From Ruminococcus flavefaciens ATCC 19208 (lineage in GTDB: Bacteria; Bacillota; Clostridia; Oscillospirales; Ruminococcaceae), in assembly GCF_000518765.1 (NCBI RefSeq), contig NZ_KI912490.1:302997-366996 (forward strand): a stretch of DNA of 64,000 bases, in the 5' to 3' direction. The position numbers and the translations under genes were made by a program. The notes beneath the pieces are model-generated. The model saw only the letters and a program-made list of their open reading frames with translations. It made no database searches and had not been told where the DNA came from. Each line of letters opens with the position of its first letter. The first letter of the stretch is position 1. Shown one piece after another: positions 60,365 through 64,000 of this stretch.

Positions 60365-62743
60365 TTAAGAGGGGAAAGAGGAGGTCTTTCCCAGTACGAA
60401 GCTGGAAAGGAGCACGAGATCGTTTATCCCGGTCTTTCCGTTGCCGTCAATATCAGATGCCTTATTTTCTGATATTCCGTCAACTGCATTTATAAGAGCT
60501 TTCCTTTCGGAGATCATATCGAATATATCAATAATACCATCATCATTTATATCACCTTTTATATCATGTCCTGTAACTGTTGACTGCGGTTTGTTCAATG
60601 ATAAAAGGCATTCATTAAGGTTTGCATAGCCCTTTTGACTATCTGTTGAGAATGAAAATCCTATTTCTGTAAGCTCTTTTGTATGACTTGGGAGATCCGT
60701 TTTATCAATTGCCTGTATAAAGTCAGTAATATTTATTTCACCTGAGATCTTTGCAGGCGTTTCTGATGACGCATTATCCCGTCGTATTATGCAATAGCGA
60801 TAGTAATAGAACCCGCCGATTCCAAGATCGCCGAATGAATTAAGGGTACAGTATGCATCATATGTATTACCGTTTACCTGTAATTCGGCGGTCTGTATGA
60901 TATTTGCGTTTTTTAGCATGGAATAGGGAGGGTTTAGGGAAGGGTCTGTTACAAAGCTATTGCTGTAATTTTCAACTATGATGTATGAGGTAAAATCATC
61001 TTCATTAATTGCATGAATACTGACATCCCAGATACTATCGGCATTTTCATTATTTAACTCTAAGTCGTACTTTACCGACATCTGAGCATCATGGGTAAAC
61101 GGCTTTTTGCTTTTCCGGTATTTCTGGATACCTTTGGAGCCGTCAAAATCCCATTTCACTGAACAGCCACCGTTTTCATCAGGTTCAAAAATGAAGTTTT
61201 CATCATTGAATTTATGGTTATTGCCCCATCTTTCGAGAACAGGCGGTTCAGTATCCAAAGATTCACCGATATTGATATCGAATTTTTTGATATATGCCTT
61301 GCCGTCGGAACTCATTGAACCGACTACCAGAGAAAGCTCTGATATGTATAATGGCGCATCTGAACCTTTTTTATAGTAATCCTTGTTCATAGCGTCAAGA
61401 TGCTTTTTTATATCTATAGTTCCTCTTCTATATTTGTTTTCAGCCTGTTCTTTATCTGATCTGTCTGTTTCAAGGCTTCTGAACTGCATATTGATGTACG
61501 GGTTTTCAGGATAAACGCCAAGAAGGTTTTCCTGATAATACTTACGGCCTTTGTATAATCCGTAATGTTTTCCGCCTTCATCAAATTCAGTGCTGAACGA
61601 ATAGAATTCATCAGGATACTCATAATTTACCATGCCTATTGGTATAAAGAATTCATCGTGACAACCCTCGTTTTTTGAGTCCTCGATATATCCGTGTATA
61701 CTGAATTCCGTCATGCCTTTTTCAAGGTCTGAATAATCAATATCATAATCCGCAGTTATACTGCTGACGCTGTTGATATCGAGATAATCGTCAAACCGTC
61801 TGGTCTTGCGGAATTCACTGAAGCCTCTGTCTGTATCCCATGTAAGATCAAAGCTGTTTTTATCATCAAAGCAAATATCGTAATGACAGCCTGTGAAAGG
61901 TTTTGCTTCGTAATAATAACCGTCTTTTTTGACAGGAGAATTTTTTTGTACATTAATTTTCTCCTGTGACTCAGTGTCGGGGGCTTCTGAAAACGTACAG
62001 CTATGTGCCGTCAGACAGCCATTGCATCTGTAGGCTTCAACATCAAAATATAAGCAGTCAAGTGTGCCGAATTTAAGACCTGCGCGCTCCCATTGTTCGA
62101 AATGTTTTTTCAGGTCTATACTGCCGTATAAATGATAAGATTCACCTGCCGACATCTGTTTTCGTCGTTTTACGCTGAAATACTGATTGATACAGTAAGA
62201 GCCGTATATACTTTCAACAGGGATCTGAGAGAAATACATATCATATATTGCCCCGTTGTCCTCGAAAGATCCGAGCTCTTTATATCCTGTTTTTGTTTCA
62301 GGAATATGGAAATTAAAGCTGTTTTCGATAACATACAGTTCTGTATCGCCCTGTGCTGTTTTCATGAATCCATATGCGCCTACATATGAACAGCTTTCGG
62401 ACTTTAAGCTTTCGGAGTCTATTTTCACGGATACGTCATATGACATATAATAGTCGTTGTAATCGCTGTCTGCTTCTATGCTGTGGCCTTTTCTGAAGTA
62501 GTAGTTTTCAACATCAGTCCAGTCACAGCAGTAGCTGTCAGGATCATCGATTAAGTGAAATTCCTTGCCTTTATTGTCCTGTAGCCAGTAGCTGTATGTA
62601 TAGCCGTCTTTATTCCATGTCCTGCTTGGTGTTGGTATTGCCATTGCTGCATGGACATTCAGCGGTAATACCGAAGCAGAGGATAATAGTACCGCAGCTG
62701 CTGTAAAAGCTGCTGCATAACGCTGTGCTGATTTAAAAGACAT
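60365..62743 (-). CDS. secreted protein with three tandem GH11-like domains and a dockerin
   Basis: 792 aa with signal peptide (to about 32). Domain 1 (about 42-253) follows the GH11 jelly roll: YSYWLQDNK, SYCCDWTDVENYYFRKG, SYVGAYGFMK..DTELYVIEN with the nucleophile position Glu135, IYDMYFS, INQYFSVKRRK, and DVEAYRCNG with the acid/base position Glu236. Domain 2 (about 273-495) keeps Glu364 (HDEFFIPIG) but has Gly475 where the acid/base should be. Domain 3 (about 508-715) has Ser586 (TSYIIVENY) for the nucleophile and no clear acid/base. Dockerin about 727-790 (DINDDGIIDIFD; DIDGNGKTGINDL). Only domain 1 could be an active xylanase; 2 and 3 may bind xylan. The GH11 assignment is by pattern, so confidence is moderate. 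Confidence 0.72.
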   Translation of the reverse strand: MSFKSAQRYAAAFTAAAVLLSSASVLPLNVHAAMAIPTPSRTWNKDGYTYSYWLQDNKGKEFHLIDDPDSYCCDWTDVENYYFRKGHSIEADSDYNDYYMSYDVSVKIDSESLKSESCSYVGAYGFMKTAQGDTELYVIENSFNFHIPETKTGYKELGSFEDNGAIYDMYFSQIPVESIYGSYCINQYFSVKRRKQMSAGESYHLYGSIDLKKHFEQWERAGLKFGTLDCLYFDVEAYRCNGCLTAHSCTFSEAPDTESQEKINVQKNSPVKKDGYYYEAKPFTGCHYDICFDDKNSFDLTWDTDRGFSEFRKTRRFDDYLDINSVSSITADYDIDYSDLEKGMTEFSIHGYIEDSKNEGCHDEFFIPIGMVNYEYPDEFYSFSTEFDEGGKHYGLYKGRKYYQENLLGVYPENPYINMQFRSLETDRSDKEQAENKYRRGTIDIKKHLDAMNKDYYKKGSDAPLYISELSLVVGSMSSDGKAYIKKFDINIGESLDTEPPVLERWGNNHKFNDENFIFEPDENGGCSVKWDFDGSKGIQKYRKSKKPFTHDAQMSVKYDLELNNENADSIWDVSIHAINEDDFTSYIIVENYSNSFVTDPSLNPPYSMLKNANIIQTAELQVNGNTYDAYCTLNSFGDLGIGGFYYYRYCIIRRDNASSETPAKISGEINITDFIQAIDKTDLPSHTKELTEIGFSFSTDSQKGYANLNECLLSLNKPQSTVTGHDIKGDINDDGIIDIFDMISERKALINAVDGISENKASDIDGNGKTGINDLVLLSSFVLGKTSSFPS

Positions 62744-62907
62744 AAAATTTCCCCTTTATGCCAGATAAAAGAAACTGCGTCAGAAAGCCTTTTTGACTTT
62801 CTGACCTTATTATATTACAAAAAAATGGCTATTACAAGACATTTTTTGCCCGAAATGTTATGTTTTGATCGTTTTTTGCTCTTTATGAACACGATGAGGA
62901 GAAGAAT

Positions 62908-62936
62908 TTGACAGTTTTGCATGGTGTGTATATAAT
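62908..62936 (+). promoter_or_regulatory. Promoter of the two-component system
   Basis: TTGACA (62908-62913), 17-nt spacer, TATAAT (62931-62936): full consensus. Confidence 0.88.
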
Positions 62937-62955
62937 GAAATAGAAGAAGCTACAT

Positions 62956-62988
62956 AAAAGACAATAAAAGGACACACAAAAGACACAC
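62956..62988 (+). repeat. Triple direct repeat downstream of the two-component promoter
   Basis: AAAAGACA (62956), AAAAGGACACAC (62966) and AAAAGACACAC (62978), spaced 10 and 12 bp, close to one helical turn. OmpR/PhoB regulators bind such direct repeats; the position just after the -10 box would suit autorepression. Inference. Confidence 0.45.
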
Positions 62989-63032
62989 TGCGGTTTTATA
63001 ATACAGTTAAAGCAATAAGGAGTGCACATCTT

Positions 63033-63707
63033 ATGAAGAAAATACTGCTTATAGAGGACGATACCGAAATATGTGAGGTCATCAGAAACTATTTTAATAA
63101 TAAAGGTACGGAGGTATCTGCGGTAAACAGCGGAGGCAAAGCCTTTGATATCATCAGGGACAGTGAGCTTGACTATGAGCTTGTACTGCTTGATATAATG
63201 CTGCCCGAAACGGACGGTTTTACGCTGTGCAGACAGCTAAGAGTGAGAAGCGATATCCCTATAATTTTTATAACCGCAAGGGGAAGGGAAGAGGATATCC
63301 TTTACGGATATGATCTGGGCTGCGATGACTATATCGTTAAACCATTCTTGCTCTCTGCACTTTACAGCAAATGCGAGGCACTTGTCCGCCGTGCAGGCAG
63401 TAATGACAACGGTAAGGTGCTGAGCTGCGGCGGTATTAGCCTCGACACAAGGACTCTCCGATGCTTTGCAGATGATAATGAAGTGGAGCTTCCACCCAAG
63501 GAGTTCGCTATATTACGCTATCTTTTAGAGCATGAGAACTGGGTAGTCACACGTGATACTCTCCTTGACAGGATATGGGGCTATGATTATTTCGGCAGCG
63601 ACCGCGTAGTTGATAATCACATAAAGAAACTGAGAAAAGCCCTCGGCAGCGCAGGTGCGCAGATAAAGACTCTTGTGGGACGGGGGTATAAGCTTACAAA
63701 GGAGTGA
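63033..63707 (+). CDS. OmpR/PhoB-family response regulator
   Basis: 224 aa. Receiver domain with Asp9/Asp10 (IEDDTE), phospho-acceptor Asp54 (LLDIML), Thr81 and Lys103 (DYIVKPF). C-terminal winged helix (about 130-222) with LPPKEFAILRYLLEHENWVVTRDTLLDRIWG and DNHIKKLRKALG. Paired with the histidine kinase that begins 5 bp later. SD AAGGAG. Confidence 0.95.
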   Translation: MKKILLIEDDTEICEVIRNYFNNKGTEVSAVNSGGKAFDIIRDSELDYELVLLDIMLPETDGFTLCRQLRVRSDIPIIFITARGREEDILYGYDLGCDDYIVKPFLLSALYSKCEALVRRAGSNDNGKVLSCGGISLDTRTLRCFADDNEVELPPKEFAILRYLLEHENWVVTRDTLLDRIWGYDYFGSDRVVDNHIKKLRKALGSAGAQIKTLVGRGYKLTKE

Positions 63708-63712
63708 ACAAA

Positions 63713-64000
63713 ATGAAAAAAGGACTTTTCAAACACAAGCCCAAACGCACTACATTAGGGAAGATGTTTGCAAAGGCGATGATAATACCGATACTTCTGA
63801 CGTTTATGTGCGCAGCCGTGCTTAATGTGGGCATTGAACGCATTGCTTGCAGCATGGCTGAGGTTCAGTTTGAACGTATTATTGAAAAAACTGAACATAC
63901 GATACAGTTTAGTGAAGACCCGAATGACAAATTTGGCGGAGCAGAAAACAATGCTTTAATGTTAATGGATATGACATCTATGGTAGATCTGTTTTCTGTT
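63713..64000 (+). CDS. sensor histidine kinase, N-terminal part (cut by window end)
   Basis: First 96 residues only, ATG 63713 after GGAGTG. A basic N-terminus is followed by a transmembrane helix (about 21-41, AMIIPILLTFMCAAVLNVGI) and the start of an extracytoplasmic region (from about 42). The dimerisation and ATPase domains lie beyond the window, so the kinase assignment rests on the response-regulator neighbour and membrane topology. Confidence 0.75.
   Translation, partial: MKKGLFKHKPKRTTLGKMFAKAMIIPILLTFMCAAVLNVGIERIACSMAEVQFERIIEKTEHTIQFSEDPNDKFGGAENNALMLMDMTSMVDLFSV

Noticed and set aside
1..64000. tRNA, rRNA, origin of replication
   Set aside because: I saw no tRNA-like TTCRA cloverleaf, rRNA sequence, or DnaA-box cluster when reading the gaps.

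Overview
The window comes from a fibre-degrading anaerobic Bacillota of the Ruminococcus type, most like R. flavefaciens. This is inferred from at least seven secreted proteins with two-EF-loop dockerins, usually beside Thr-rich linkers; a GH10 xylanase domain behind an Asn/Gln/Trp-rich linker, as described for R. flavefaciens XynA; GH44, CE1, CotH and BspA-type surface proteins; a fused FeoAB; and a two-gene SMS (minimal SUF) Fe-S system. I see no rRNA, tRNA or CRISPR array. Base composition is moderate in genes and AT-rich between them. Most operons have a readable sigma-A promoter (TTGACA-like, 17-nt spacer, TATAAT) and a strong hairpin terminator, often shared by convergent genes.

Layout. 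1-5160: 3' end of a xylanase, a glycerate kinase, and a radical-SAM/phosphoribosyltransferase fusion behind an unusually long leader. 5360-14850: one giant BspA-like leucine-rich-repeat protein (about 3,120 aa) with a cohesin-like N-terminal region, three Thr-rich stretches and a dockerin. 14900-23670: CE1 esterase with N-terminal dockerin, PgeF and beta-carbonic anhydrase, CotH-type dockerin protein, methyltransferase, and a surface metallophosphoesterase. 23760-28270: iron-uptake locus (feoAB plus a small Cys-rich partner) behind a candidate metal-regulated leader, then DAHP synthase and a C_GCAxxG_C_C protein. 28368-33550: BspA/transglutaminase/dockerin protein, an XRE regulator with a palindromic operator, and a GH44 dockerin enzyme. 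33556-44512: housekeeping and small metabolic genes, a membrane diguanylate cyclase, a NifU-like/GGGtGRT gene pair with high-expression codon use, lipoproteins, a dockerin protein without a recognised enzyme, alpha/beta hydrolase, DegV and DUF2520 proteins. 44799-54906: ECF sigma factor with a large membrane partner, GAF-GGDEF protein, Lgt-like protein, an ABC exporter and a D,D-carboxypeptidase. 55028-64000: nitroreductase, an IS200-type element, smsCB, two orphan phage-like genes, a protein with three tandem GH11-like domains plus dockerin, and a two-component system cut by the window end.

How it fits together. The dockerin proteins would assemble on cohesin-bearing scaffoldins encoded elsewhere, giving the cell surface xylanase, xyloglucanase/endoglucanase and esterase activity plus non-catalytic LRR, CotH, transglutaminase and GH11-like modules. 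The dockerins fall into several sequence classes, so more than one cohesin partner is likely. Housekeeping genes lie between them, consistent with a dispersed cellulosome gene set.

Most worth a second look: the triple GH11-like protein, in which only the first repeat keeps both catalytic glutamates; the radical-SAM/PRTase fusion and its leader; the dockerin whose two halves are in reversed order; the giant LRR protein that may carry both a cohesin-like domain and a dockerin; and the feoAB leader with a terminator-like hairpin between promoter and gene.
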